From CBDIBC01 sp965276635 (GTDB lineage: Bacteria > Actinomycetota > Acidimicrobiia > Acidimicrobiales > Palsa-688): a stretch of DNA of 64,000 nucleotides. A program made the translations under genes and the position numbers. The notes under the pieces were generated by a model, which saw nothing but the letters and a program-made list of their open reading frames with translations, ran no database searches and had not been told where the DNA came from. The DNA is taken from positions 620,001-684,000 of the forward strand of contig CBDIBC010000004.1 of NCBI GenBank assembly GCA_965276635.1, read 5' to 3'. Positions 24,973 to 33,034 of the stretch are shown here, in pieces. Every line of letters starts with the position of its first letter. Within the stretch, counting starts at the first letter, position 1.

Positions 24973-25574
24973 CGGGGTTCGGGCTCGATGGCCGGGACGA
25001 GGTGCTCCAGGTCCGCCGGGGTGTCGACATCCCGCAGGGCGGCCAGATCACCCGCCGGTCCGCCCCATTCCTCGGGCCCGGGGCGGAGGGGATCGATGGC
25101 GGCGACGAGATCGCGTAAGGCGCGGCGACCGCCGGCGACGAGGGTCGGCACGAGCGCCAGGTCGGCCATCAGGTAGCGGGCGCACAGCGGTTGGTCTCTC
25201 CCGTCGAGGGTCGGGACGATCGACCGATCGGCGGGATGGGCGGCGAGCCACCCGAGGGCCCCGGCGGTGAGGCGGGGGAGGTCGGTGGCCACGACGAGCA
25301 CGGGCCCGTCCCAACCCAGCCGGCGGAGGGCGGCGATCCCACCGGCCAGGGCGACGAGCGGTCCGGTACCGGGCGCGGCATCGGGTACCGGGACGGCACC
25401 GGAGTGCCCGGGACCGAGCTCGATCACCGGATCGGCGACGACCGCCAGCAGCGCGGCGGTTCGCTCGGCCCACGACGGGCAACAGTGGCCGGGTGGGGCC
25501 GGACGCAACGTGGCCTTGTCGCGGCCCATGCGACTGCTGGCTCCGCCTGTCAGCAGCAATCCGGCCACGTGCAC
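24969..25574 (-). CDS. mobA: Molybdenum cofactor guanylyltransferase
   Basis: 201 residues from a GTG. LLLTGGASSRMGRDK is the nucleotide-binding signature; VVATDLPRL holds the metal-binding Asp. It attaches GMP from GTP to Mo-molybdopterin. Coupled to fdhD, which fits because formate dehydrogenases use the bis-MGD cofactor. A CAGACT box (25581-25586) lies six bases before the start. The C-terminal part is somewhat divergent and Gly/Ala rich. Confidence 0.9.
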   Translation of the reverse strand: MHVAGLLLTGGASSRMGRDKATLRPAPPGHCCPSWAERTAALLAVVADPVIELGPGHSGAVPVPDAAPGTGPLVALAGGIAALRRLGWDGPVLVVATDLPRLTAGALGWLAAHPADRSIVPTLDGRDQPLCARYLMADLALVPTLVAGGRRALRDLVAAIDPLRPGPEEWGGPAGDLAALRDVDTPADLEHLVPAIEPEPR

Positions 25575-25580
25575 CCGGCC

Positions 25581-25586
25581 AGTCTG
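25581..25586 (-). promoter_or_regulatory. -10-like box CAGACT for mobA-fdhD
   Basis: CAGACT on the minus strand ends six bases before the mobA GTG; the same hexamer and spacing precede glcD at 43535-43540. Confidence 0.4.
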
Positions 25587-25599
25587 CCTGCCGGGCTGC

Positions 25600-25605
25600 T
25601 AGACC
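25600..25605 (+). promoter_or_regulatory. -10 box TAGACC for HhH-PHP gene
   Basis: TAGACC lies seven bases before GTG 25613, back to back with the mobA box within a 38-base divergent gap. Confidence 0.4.
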
Positions 25606-25612
25606 AGACACC

Positions 25613-26644
25613 GTGGTCGATCTTCGCGATCCCGTGGCCGTCCTGGAGCGCATCGCCTACCTGCTGGAACGCAGCCGGGAGCCGACGTACCGGGTCCGCG
25701 CCTTTCGTACTGCGGCAGCCGCCATCCGAGACGCCGGTCCGGACCGGATCGCCGCCCTGGCCGCCGAGGGGCAGCTCACGGGCCTGACCGGGGTGGGCCC
25801 GAGCACGGCCAAGGTGGTGACCGAGGTCCTGGCCGGGGACACACCGGAGTACCTCGTGCGGCTGGAGGAGACGGCACCGGAGGAGACACCGGCCGATCGG
25901 GAGACCCTGGCGCTGGTCGCCCAGCTGCAGGGTGATTGCCATTCGCACTCGGAATGGTCCGACGGCGGCAGTCCGATCGAGGTGATGGCCGACGCCGCCG
26001 CCCAGCTCGGTCACCGCTACCTGGTGCTGACGGACCACTCGCCGCGCCTCACCGTCGCTCACGGCCTGTCGGCCGAACGGCTCCGCCAGCAGCTGGAGGT
26101 CGTCGCCCGCTACAACGCGGCCGGGTCGGGTTCGCCGCTGACCCTGCTGTCGGGGATCGAGGTCGACATCGACGAGGACGGGTCGCTGGACCAGGTCGAC
26201 GAGCTGCTGGCCGAGCTGGATGTGGTGGTGGCGTCGGTCCACTCCAAGCTCCGCATGGGGGCCGACGCCATGACAGCCCGCATGGTGCGCGCCGTGGCCG
26301 ACCCGCACGTGGACATCCTGGGCCACTGCACGGGTCGGATCGTGGTGGGCAAGGGACGACCGCCGTCGGACTTCGACGCCGAGGCCGTCTTCTCGGCGTG
26401 CCGCGAGGGGGGGACGGCCGTGGAGATAAACTCCCGCCCGGAGCGCCTCGATCCTCCCGACGAGTTGCTGGCCCTGGCCGTGGAGCTCGGCTGCGTCTTC
26501 GCCATCGACACCGACGCGCACGCCCCGGGTCAGCTGGAGTGGCAGCACCACGGCGCGGCCAAGGCGGTGGCCGCCGGCATCGAGCCAGCGCGTATCGTGA
26601 ACACCTGGGACCGTGACGAGCTGCTGGCCTGGGCGGGCGGGTAA
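25613..26644 (+). CDS. HhH-PHP protein (PolX-like without polymerase domain)
   Basis: 343 residues. Residues about 8-75 match the N-terminal helix-hairpin-helix/8-kDa domain of family X polymerases (VRAFRTAAAAI, LTGVGPSTAKVV). Then a PHP phosphoesterase domain begins at GDCHSHSEWSDG, with LTDHSPRL, SGIEVDI, ASVHSKL, LGHCTGR and DTDAHAP as metal-binding elements. Bacterial PolX has a nucleotidyltransferase palm between these two parts; here it is absent. Probably a DNA-end or phosphate-processing enzyme in repair; this is inference. Confidence 0.88.
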   Translation: MVDLRDPVAVLERIAYLLERSREPTYRVRAFRTAAAAIRDAGPDRIAALAAEGQLTGLTGVGPSTAKVVTEVLAGDTPEYLVRLEETAPEETPADRETLALVAQLQGDCHSHSEWSDGGSPIEVMADAAAQLGHRYLVLTDHSPRLTVAHGLSAERLRQQLEVVARYNAAGSGSPLTLLSGIEVDIDEDGSLDQVDELLAELDVVVASVHSKLRMGADAMTARMVRAVADPHVDILGHCTGRIVVGKGRPPSDFDAEAVFSACREGGTAVEINSRPERLDPPDELLALAVELGCVFAIDTDAHAPGQLEWQHHGAAKAVAAGIEPARIVNTWDRDELLAWAGG

Positions 26645-26696
26645 AACCGGGAGAAATCTCTCAAGCCGCCCACCGGATCGGTCGATGCATCGTGGA

Positions 26697-27860
26697 ATGG
26701 ACGACGTACGGGCGGAAGGGTTCCGAGGCGGATCGAGCCGAGCGCGGCCTCGTCGACGCCAGGTCCAGCGCCGGCGGCGGCTGATGCTGGCGACTTTCGG
26801 CTTGAGCCTCGCTTTCCTGGTGGTCTCGGCGTCCGGCGCGTACGCCCAAGGATCGCGTCGGTCGACGAGACCGGAGGTGGCCGGCGTGAGGACGACGAGA
26901 GTCGAGGCGACCCGGCCGGCCGGGGAGCACAGCGAGCACCGGGAGGACACGTCGGCCAGGACCCTTCGCCCCCGGCCGACCCACCGGGACGTCGAGGCGA
27001 CCACGACCACGCTGAGGCAGGAGGCGGCGGCCAGCGTACGGAGCGCACCGGCGGTCTCCACACCACGGACGCGAGCGCCGTCACCTGCGGCGTCCGTGAC
27101 CCCGACCACCGCGACCAGGGCCATCGCGACCAAGGCCATCACGGCCCCGGCCATCGCGACCAAGGCCATCACGGCCCCGCCCATCCCGACCAAGGCCATC
27201 ACGGCCCCGCCCATCCCGACCAAGGCCATCACGGCCCCGACCATCCCGACCAGGATCATCACGGCCCCGACCATCCCGACCAGGATCATCACGGCCCCGA
27301 CCATCCCGACCAGGATCATCACGGCCCCGACCATCCCGACCAGGATCATCACGGCCCCGACCATCGCGATCCCAGTTACTCCGACCACGTCGACGCCGTC
27401 TGCTCCTCGGGGCCAGGGCCCGACCCGACCGGCGACGACCCTTCCGGCGCTCGGCGGCCCTGGGCCAGCACCGTCTGCTGGAATCTCCCTGGCATCGCTT
27501 GCGCCCTTCCGTCTGCGGTCGCCGGCGACCCTGACGAGGACCAGTGCCACTGTCCCGGCGCACCAGCGCGCCATGGTGGTGGCCGCCGCCGCCGTCGCGC
27601 CCGGCGCGACGGTCGTCCCGGCTGCGCTGCCGCCGCAGGTGGTTGCCGTTCCCGTCATTGAACCCGGCGTTCCCACGGTGGCCGTGGCCGGCCCCCTCGG
27701 CGGCGTCTCGCTGGCTTCGGCCAGCCATCTGGGCATCCCCATCGTCTTCGTGCTCCTCGTCGGGGTTTCTCTCCTGATGCAGGGATTCGTGGGCCGGCGT
27801 GATCCGAAGCTGGCCGAGGCGCCAGCCCGATCGGATACCGACACCGTCCCCTTCACGTGA
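26697..27860 (+). CDS. Membrane protein with decapeptide ITAP repeats
   Basis: 387 residues from ATG 26697; ATG 26685 is an alternative. Not a recognised family. An N-terminal Arg-rich segment leads into a hydrophobic stretch ending in AYAQ (signal peptide or anchor). Residues about 145-225 are eight 10-residue units, from ATKAITAPAI to PTRIITAPTI, rich in Thr, Pro and Ala like an extracellular stalk. A C-terminal membrane span (GIPIVFVLLVGVSLLMQGF) follows. The stop overlaps the GTG of a diguanylate cyclase gene (GTGA). Confidence 0.7.
   Translation: MDDVRAEGFRGGSSRARPRRRQVQRRRRLMLATFGLSLAFLVVSASGAYAQGSRRSTRPEVAGVRTTRVEATRPAGEHSEHREDTSARTLRPRPTHRDVEATTTTLRQEAAASVRSAPAVSTPRTRAPSPAASVTPTTATRAIATKAITAPAIATKAITAPPIPTKAITAPPIPTKAITAPTIPTRIITAPTIPTRIITAPTIPTRIITAPTIPTRIITAPTIAIPVTPTTSTPSAPRGQGPTRPATTLPALGGPGPAPSAGISLASLAPFRLRSPATLTRTSATVPAHQRAMVVAAAAVAPGATVVPAALPPQVVAVPVIEPGVPTVAVAGPLGGVSLASASHLGIPIVFVLLVGVSLLMQGFVGRRDPKLAEAPARSDTDTVPFT
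27126..27365. repeat. Eight 30-bp tandem repeats (coding)
   Basis: The unit is ATCATCACGGCCCCGACCATCCCGACCAGG, written in two parts as ATCATCACGGCCCCG and ACCATCCCGACCAGG. The last four units are identical and the first four carry AAGGCC variants, suggesting expansion from the 3' side. It encodes the decapeptide stalk. The period keeps the frame. Confidence 0.9.
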
Positions 27861-29632
27861 CGGGCCCCCCACAGGGGCCCGCAGACCCGTCAGCCGGGCC
27901 CGAGCCTGAGCTCGCCGCCGCCGGTGAGCCAGACGGCACCCTCCCTGCCGCGGCGGCCACCGTGCCGACCAATCGCCAGGCCGACCTGGCCAGCCTGGAC
28001 GAGCGGCTGGGGCTGCTCCTGGTCGTGCGCGTCGCGCTTGTCCTCGCGGTGGTGGCCGCCGGCCTGTTCGCGGCCTCGGAGACGAACGTGCACCTGGACT
28101 CCATCGGGCCGCTGGTCGCCAGCTACCTGGTGCTGGCCGGTGGGGTCGAGTGGCTACGGCGCAGCAGCTCCCGGGTCCACCTGGCGCTGCACCGCCTCAT
28201 GGTGCCCCTGGACTCCGTGTTCCTCCTGGTGGTCACCGTGCCCTCGGGCGGCCCGCGCAGTGTGCTCGTGGGCCTGTTCGCCGTGCACCTCATCGCCCTC
28301 ACCCTGCTGGCCAGCCCCCGGACGGGTCTGCGCGTTGCCGTGTGGGACTCGGCGCTCTTCGTCGCCATACCCGTGTTCTCGCTCTCCCAGAACGTCGGCC
28401 GCATCATGGGGGACCGGGTGGTGGTCGACCCGTCGACGGCACAGATCATCCTGGCCATCGCCGGCTTTTGGGCCGTGGCCGCCTGCACCGCCGGGTGCTC
28501 CATCGTGAGCGAGCGCGAGCTCCGCCGTAGTCGCAGCCAGCTGGCCGACCTGGCCCAGATGTCCGCCCAGCTGGAGACGGCACTTCAGGTGACCGACGTC
28601 GCCGAGACCCTCTTGCGCGCCACCGTTCGGTCGCTGGGGTTCGGGCGGGCCGTGTTCCTCCGGATCGGCAGCGGCGACGTCCACGCCCTGTGCTTCACCC
28701 CCGAAGGTCGTCGCGGCCGGCGACCGACAGGGCTGGCGCCTGAAGGGGCCAACGGCCGCCTGGAGCCGCTGATGGTGTTCCTCCCCGATCGGCCCGACCA
28801 GGTCGTGGCCCGGGCGGTGGCGGAGCGCCAGCCGGTCCTGGTCCGCCGCCTGGATCCGGCCACCAATCCGCTCTGCCAGCAACTGCTGCCCGATGCCCGC
28901 AACGTGGTGGTCCTGGCCATCGAGGAGCACGGGCCGGTCGTGATGCTGCTCGAGCGGGGTGGGCGCAGCACCGGTGAGCGCATGTCACGGCGCGACCTGG
29001 TGGTGCTCAGCCAGTTCACCGCCCATGCGGCCCTGGCGCTGCGGAACGTTGCCCTGCTCACCGAGCGGGCGCGCCTGGCAGCCATCGACGGCCTCACCGG
29101 CCTGGCCAACCGGCGGGAGTTCGACCGCACGCTCGGCCGCGACGTGAGCCGGGCCGTGCGCGCCGGCGAGCCGCTGAGCGTGGCCATCGTCGACATCGAC
29201 CACTTCAAGGCCATCAACGACACCCAGGGCCACCTGGCCGGGGACGAGATCCTCCGGCGCCTGAGCCGCGCGCTGGAGCACGGCTCGCGCGACATGGACG
29301 TGGTGGCTCGCTTCGGTGGCGAGGAGTTCGCCCTCATCCTGCCGAGGTGCGAGTTGGCCGACGCCGCCCACGTCCTGGAGCGGATCATGGCCCGGCTGAC
29401 CTCCACGAGCGGGCTGGAGGGCGTCACCATCAGCGGCGGCATCGCCTGCATCCGCCCCGATGTGTCGACCCCCGCCGCCCTGGTCGCGGCAGCCGACGAG
29501 GCCATGTACGCCTCCAAGCGCGCCGGCAGGAACCGGCTCAGCCTGGCCGGTCGCCCGGCGCCGGCCGAGGCCGGGGTCAGCGGTGGCGAAACGACCGGAC
29601 CTCGAGGCGCGGGCCGAAGCGAGGTGCGGTGA
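27857..29632 (+). CDS. Membrane diguanylate cyclase (GAF-GGDEF)
   Basis: 591 residues. Six predicted membrane helices lie between about residues 50 and 215, then a GAF-like sensor domain (about 230-400), then a GGDEF domain. The active site reads RFGGEEF, the GGEEF variant that is normally active, and RDMD five residues upstream is the RxxD inhibitory site, so product feedback is expected. It makes cyclic di-GMP from two GTP at the inner membrane face. It is coupled by GTGA overlap to a repeat-rich surface protein, and its last 56 bases overlap the convergent glycosylase gene. Confidence 0.93.
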   Translation: MTGPPQGPADPSAGPEPELAAAGEPDGTLPAAAATVPTNRQADLASLDERLGLLLVVRVALVLAVVAAGLFAASETNVHLDSIGPLVASYLVLAGGVEWLRRSSSRVHLALHRLMVPLDSVFLLVVTVPSGGPRSVLVGLFAVHLIALTLLASPRTGLRVAVWDSALFVAIPVFSLSQNVGRIMGDRVVVDPSTAQIILAIAGFWAVAACTAGCSIVSERELRRSRSQLADLAQMSAQLETALQVTDVAETLLRATVRSLGFGRAVFLRIGSGDVHALCFTPEGRRGRRPTGLAPEGANGRLEPLMVFLPDRPDQVVARAVAERQPVLVRRLDPATNPLCQQLLPDARNVVVLAIEEHGPVVMLLERGGRSTGERMSRRDLVVLSQFTAHAALALRNVALLTERARLAAIDGLTGLANRREFDRTLGRDVSRAVRAGEPLSVAIVDIDHFKAINDTQGHLAGDEILRRLSRALEHGSRDMDVVARFGGEEFALILPRCELADAAHVLERIMARLTSTSGLEGVTISGGIACIRPDVSTPAALVAAADEAMYASKRAGRNRLSLAGRPAPAEAGVSGGETTGPRGAGRSEVR

Positions 29633-30536
29633 GCCCTCCGGCCACGATCAGGCGGATCACCCGGCCGCGCTGGCCCCGGTAGGGCTCCAGCAGCTCGAGC
29701 ATGCGCCGGTCGTCGCCCCGCGCCCGGCCGGTGAGCGCCCACGCCACCTGATCGGGCAGGTGGTAGTCGCCGACGCTCACCGCGTCGGCGTCACCGAGCG
29801 CCACCAGGGCCACCTCGGCGGTCGTCCACGGCCCGATGCCGGGGAGAGCGCCAAGCCGGCGCCTGGCCTCGGCGGGCGGCAACGACGCGCTGGCCTCCAC
29901 CTGCGGCGCGTAGGAGCATGCCGTCGTGATGGCATCGGCGCGCTTGCGCTCCACGCCGCAGCGGTGGAACGTCCACGACGGCGTCGTGGCCAGGACCGCG
30001 GGTCGGGGCGGCAGGAGGAGGCCCTGGTCGGCGCCCGGTCCGGGTGCCGGCTCACCGAGGGCGTGCACCAGCTCCCGGTAGCTTCGCTTGGCCTCCAGGC
30101 CGGTCACCTTCTGCTCCAAGATGGCGGGGACCAGGGCCTCGATGACCGAAGCCGTCCTGGGGATCCGTAGCCCGGCCAGGCGGTGGTGGAGCGCGGCCAG
30201 GCGCCGGTGCCCGGCGCCGTCGGCGCCCGCAGCGGGCGCCCGCCGGAGGAGGTCGGCCAGGGCCCGGTCGTCGTCGTGCTCGCCGAGCAGGTCGGGCAGC
30301 GACTCGGTGACCCAGTCCCGGCCCGGGCCCCAGGCCCGGGCCCGCACGGCGGCGCCGGCCGGGTCCACCCGCAGCCGCATGGTCGCCGGGCCGTCCGGTG
30401 TCCGCGTCGCCCGCCACAGCTCCCGGTCGGCCAGCCGCACGCACGGGTCGCGACGCCCGTGGCGCAGCGGACCGAGCGTCAGGCGCAAGTCAAGAGGGCG
30501 CTCGAGGCGCACGGTGCGCTCGGCCACGGGGGTCAC
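29577..30536 (-). CDS. DNA-3-methyladenine glycosylase family (HhH-GPD)
   Basis: 319 residues from GTG 30536. The helix-hairpin-helix is LGALPGIGPWTTAEVALVALG, followed by the catalytic Asp region DAVSVGDYHLPD; EALVPAILEQKVTG is the conserved helix before it. This matches AlkA/DNA-3-methyladenine glycosylase II relatives that excise alkylated bases. The N-terminal half is a poorly conserved beta domain. A TACCAT box lies seven bases before the start. A longer upstream frame that runs into tyrS is spurious. Confidence 0.85.
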   Translation of the reverse strand: MTPVAERTVRLERPLDLRLTLGPLRHGRRDPCVRLADRELWRATRTPDGPATMRLRVDPAGAAVRARAWGPGRDWVTESLPDLLGEHDDDRALADLLRRAPAAGADGAGHRRLAALHHRLAGLRIPRTASVIEALVPAILEQKVTGLEAKRSYRELVHALGEPAPGPGADQGLLLPPRPAVLATTPSWTFHRCGVERKRADAITTACSYAPQVEASASLPPAEARRRLGALPGIGPWTTAEVALVALGDADAVSVGDYHLPDQVAWALTGRARGDDRRMLELLEPYRGQRGRVIRLIVAGGLTAPRFGPRLEVRSFRHR

Positions 30537-30543
30537 GCCAGCG

Positions 30544-30549
30544 ATGGTA
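30544..30549 (-). promoter_or_regulatory. -10 box TACCAT for glycosylase
   Basis: TACCAT on the minus strand ends seven bases before the GTG start; no Shine-Dalgarno is seen. Confidence 0.45.
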
Positions 30550-30623
30550 GGGGTGGGCGGGGACGGCCGGGCGGACGGGTCCGCCTCGCTCGGGCCCCGA
30601 CCCCGTCGTGGCAAGCTGCCTGG

Positions 30624-31925
30624 GTGACGTCCCTGCTCGAGGAACTGACGTGGCGTGGCCTGATCCACCAGGCCACGGATGCCGACGGCCTGGCGGCCCT
30701 CCTGGATCACCAGCGCACCGCCTCCTACATCGGCTTCGATCCCAGTGCCGACAGCCTGCACGTCGGGCACCTCCAGCAGATCCTGTTGCTCCGGCGCGTC
30801 CAGGATGCGGGGCATGCGCCGATCGCACTGGTGGGTGGCGGTACCGGCATGATCGGCGATCCCGGCGGGCGCAGCGAGGAGCGCAACCTGTTGGACGCCG
30901 ACACCCTCTCGGCCAACCGGGACGGCATCCGGGCCCAGCTGGAGCGCTTCGTGGACTTCGGTGCCGGGGGCGCCCTCCTGGTCGACAACGCCGAGTGGCT
31001 GGCCCCGGCCAGTCTGCTGGCGTTCCTACGCGACGTCGGAAAGTCGTTCACCGTGAACGACATGATCCGCAAAGACAGCGTCCGGTCCCGCATCGAAGGA
31101 CGCGAGCAGGGCCTGTCCTTCACGGAGTTCAGCTACATGCTGCTGCAGGCCTGGGACTTCCTGCAGCTGCACGACCGCCACGGCTGTCGACTGCAGATGG
31201 GCGGCAGCGACCAGTGGGGGAACATCACCGAGGGTGTCGATCTCATCCGCCGCCAGCGTCGCGTCCAGGCCTTCGGCCTGACCTCGCCGCTGGTGCTCAA
31301 GGCCGACGGCTCCAAGTTCGGCAAGTCCGAGTTGGGGACCGTGTGGCTCGACGGCCGGCGAACCTCCCCCTACGCCTTCTTCCAGTTCTGGCTGCGGACC
31401 GGCGATGCCGAGGTCGGCCCGTACCTGCGCCGCCTCACCCTGCTCGGCCATGACGAGATCTCCGCCCTGGACGAGGCCACCGCCGAGCATCCCGAGCGCC
31501 GGGACGCCCAGCGCGTCCTGGCCCGGACGGTCACCACCCTGGTCCACGGCGCGGCCGAGGCCGCCCGGGCGGAGCGGGCGGCCGCCGTCCTGTTCACCGA
31601 GGAGCTGGGCGAGCTCGACCTCGAGACGTTGGTCCAGGTGCTCGACGATGCGCCCGTCACCCCGCTCGGCGCCGACGAGCTGGCCGGCGCCCTGACCCTG
31701 ATCGACGCCCTGGCCCGGACCGGCCTGGCTCCGTCGAAGAGCGCAGCCCGGCGCGACATCGCTCAGGGCGCGGTCTATATCAACAACCGGCGGGCCGCCG
31801 ACGACCGGGCGCTCACCATTACCGACGCGCTGCACGGCCGATTCGTGATCCTGCGCACGGGCAAGCGCCGCCAGCACGTCCTCGACGCCGGGCAACCGGC
31901 CCGGCTCACACCAGGTACCGCTTGA
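30624..31925 (+). CDS. tyrS: Tyrosyl-tRNA synthetase
   Basis: 433 residues from GTG 30624 (MTSLLEELTWRGL). SLHVGHL is the HIGH motif, YIGFDPSADS and GGSDQWGNI bind tyrosine, and KFGKS is the KMSKS-type loop. The C-terminal S4 RNA-binding domain begins near SKSAARRDI. It charges tRNA-Tyr. An upstream in-frame extension overlaps the divergent glycosylase gene and is not real. A weak CAAGCT box lies six bases before the start. Confidence 0.96.
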   Translation: MTSLLEELTWRGLIHQATDADGLAALLDHQRTASYIGFDPSADSLHVGHLQQILLLRRVQDAGHAPIALVGGGTGMIGDPGGRSEERNLLDADTLSANRDGIRAQLERFVDFGAGGALLVDNAEWLAPASLLAFLRDVGKSFTVNDMIRKDSVRSRIEGREQGLSFTEFSYMLLQAWDFLQLHDRHGCRLQMGGSDQWGNITEGVDLIRRQRRVQAFGLTSPLVLKADGSKFGKSELGTVWLDGRRTSPYAFFQFWLRTGDAEVGPYLRRLTLLGHDEISALDEATAEHPERRDAQRVLARTVTTLVHGAAEAARAERAAAVLFTEELGELDLETLVQVLDDAPVTPLGADELAGALTLIDALARTGLAPSKSAARRDIAQGAVYINNRRAADDRALTITDALHGRFVILRTGKRRQHVLDAGQPARLTPGTA

Positions 31926-32041
31926 ACCCGGCGTGGCCACGTCGGCCGGGTCCTCGTTGATGGTGTGCGCGCCACCGGCGAGGAGCTCGGCCAAGCGCAC
32001 CGCGTCGGCGACCACTGCGTCCCGGACCTGGATCCCGCCCG
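31926..32041 (-). pseudogene. Possible GNAT acetyltransferase remnant
   Basis: Just downstream of the HIT gene the minus strand encodes about 40 residues reading IQVRDAVVADAVRLAELLAG and on to HTINEDPADV, which resembles the N-terminal helix of GNAT acetyltransferases. There is no clear start codon, and the frame runs into the tyrS 3' end after GSSGTW without any acetyl-CoA-binding motif. It could be a decayed gene truncated at the tyrS boundary, or chance similarity. Confidence 0.3.
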
Positions 32042-32542
32042 TTATTGCCCTGCTCCTGGACCGTCGAGAACTGGGTCGTCGAGAACTGGGTCGTCGAGAA
32101 CCGGGTCGTCGAGAACTGGGTCGTCGAGAACCGCGCGCAAGCGCGCCGCGACCGCTTCCGCCTCTCCCTCGCCGTAGTGCTGGCGAGGCCAGAAGAAGCC
32201 CCGCAGCCCGTCCTGGCGCCGGCGGGGCACCACATGGAGGTGGACGTGGGCGACGCTCTGGCTGACCTCGTCGTTGACGGCCAGGAAGGCGCCGTGGGCG
32301 CCGAGGGCGGGGCGCATGGCCTGGGCCACCCGCCGGCCGAGGGCGAAGAGCGGGCCCACCAGGGGCTCCGGCAGCGCAGCCAGCGTCGCCACGTGGGCCC
32401 GGGGGACGACGAGGGTGTGGCCCGGGAACAGCGGCCGGGCATCGAGGAACGCCAGGAAGTCGGGTTCGTCGATGACCAGGTGACCGGGGAGCTCGCCGTC
32501 GCGGATGCGATCGAACACGCAGGTGGCGTCGGAGGCGGCCAT
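32042..32542 (-). CDS. HIT family hydrolase
   Basis: 166 residues from ATG 32542. The histidine triad HVHLHVVP near residue 100 is the nucleotide-phosphate hydrolase signature. N-terminal CVFDRIRDGELPG and FPGHTLVVPRAHV are typical HIT (Hint/HinT-like) segments. Substrates are nucleoside phosphoramidates or dinucleotides. The last 25 residues are a low-complexity tail of VLDDP units from a 15-base DNA repeat, outside the fold. It is divergent from the DUF3151 operon. Confidence 0.92.
   Translation of the reverse strand: MAASDATCVFDRIRDGELPGHLVIDEPDFLAFLDARPLFPGHTLVVPRAHVATLAALPEPLVGPLFALGRRVAQAMRPALGAHGAFLAVNDEVSQSVAHVHLHVVPRRRQDGLRGFFWPRQHYGEGEAEAVAARLRAVLDDPVLDDPVLDDPVLDDPVLDGPGAGQ
32061..32135. 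repeat. Five 15-bp tandem repeats at HIT gene 3' end
   Basis: The unit is TCGTCGAGAACTGGG. Five copies, 15 bases each, encode LDDPV repeats at the C-terminus of the HIT protein. Confidence 0.92.
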
Positions 32543-32549
32543 GGGTGAG

Positions 32550-32555
32550 ATGCTA
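32550..32555 (-). promoter_or_regulatory. -10 box TAGCAT for HIT gene
   Basis: TAGCAT on the minus strand ends seven bases before the HIT ATG. Confidence 0.45.
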
Positions 32556-32575
32556 CGGGCGTCGGTGGTGTGCGC

Positions 32576-32581
32576 GAGCAT
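32576..32581 (+). promoter_or_regulatory. -10-like box GAGCAT for DUF3151 operon
   Basis: GAGCAT ends six bases before ATG 32588, supporting that ATG over the upstream GTG at 32570. Confidence 0.4.
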
Positions 32582-32587
32582 GCGGGG

Positions 32588-33034
32588 ATGACTGATCATT
32601 CGTCGGTGCCGCTCACCACCGGTCCGCCCGAGACCGTCCTGCCCGAGCTGCCCGCCGCCGTGGCTGCCTCCGTCGACCAGGCGCGCCGGGCCGATCCGAC
32701 GGCGGCCCGGGCGGCGTGGACCGAGGTCGCCGCGGCCCACCCGCGCACCCTGGAGGCGTGGGCCGCGCTGGCCGAGGCGGCTGCCGGTGACGGCCAGGCG
32801 GTAGAGGCGTACGCCTACGCCCGGGTCGGCTATCACCGCGGTCTCGACACGTTGCGCGCCGCCGGCTGGAGGGGCTCGGGGTACGTGCGCTGGCGGTACC
32901 CGACGAACCGCGGCTTCCTGCGCGCCCTCGATGCGCTGCGGGCGGCGGCGGCCGCCATCGGCGAGGCGGACGAGGAGCAGCGCTGCGACCTGTTCCTGCA
33001 CCAGCTGGACCCCGACTGGTCCACTCGGCCGTGA
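32588..33034 (+). CDS. DUF3151 family protein
   Basis: 148 residues. The segment GYHRGLDTLRAAGWRGSG and the later NRGFLRALDALRAAAAAIGE are characteristic of DUF3151, a small actinobacterial family that looks TPR-like and helical. Function unknown. Its stop overlaps the GTG of a Sufu-domain gene (GTGA), so the two are translationally coupled. Confidence 0.88.
   Translation: MTDHSSVPLTTGPPETVLPELPAAVAASVDQARRADPTAARAAWTEVAAAHPRTLEAWAALAEAAAGDGQAVEAYAYARVGYHRGLDTLRAAGWRGSGYVRWRYPTNRGFLRALDALRAAAAAIGEADEEQRCDLFLHQLDPDWSTRP

Noticed and set aside
27126..27365. CRISPR-like array of 30-bp repeats
   Set aside because: The units are contiguous with no spacers and lie in frame inside a protein-coding gene.
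27081..27872. Repeat-rich minus-strand ORFs (GRDGRGRDD type)
   Set aside because: They are the reverse complement of the ITAP decapeptide repeats; the plus-strand frame has a signal segment, a membrane span and operon coupling.
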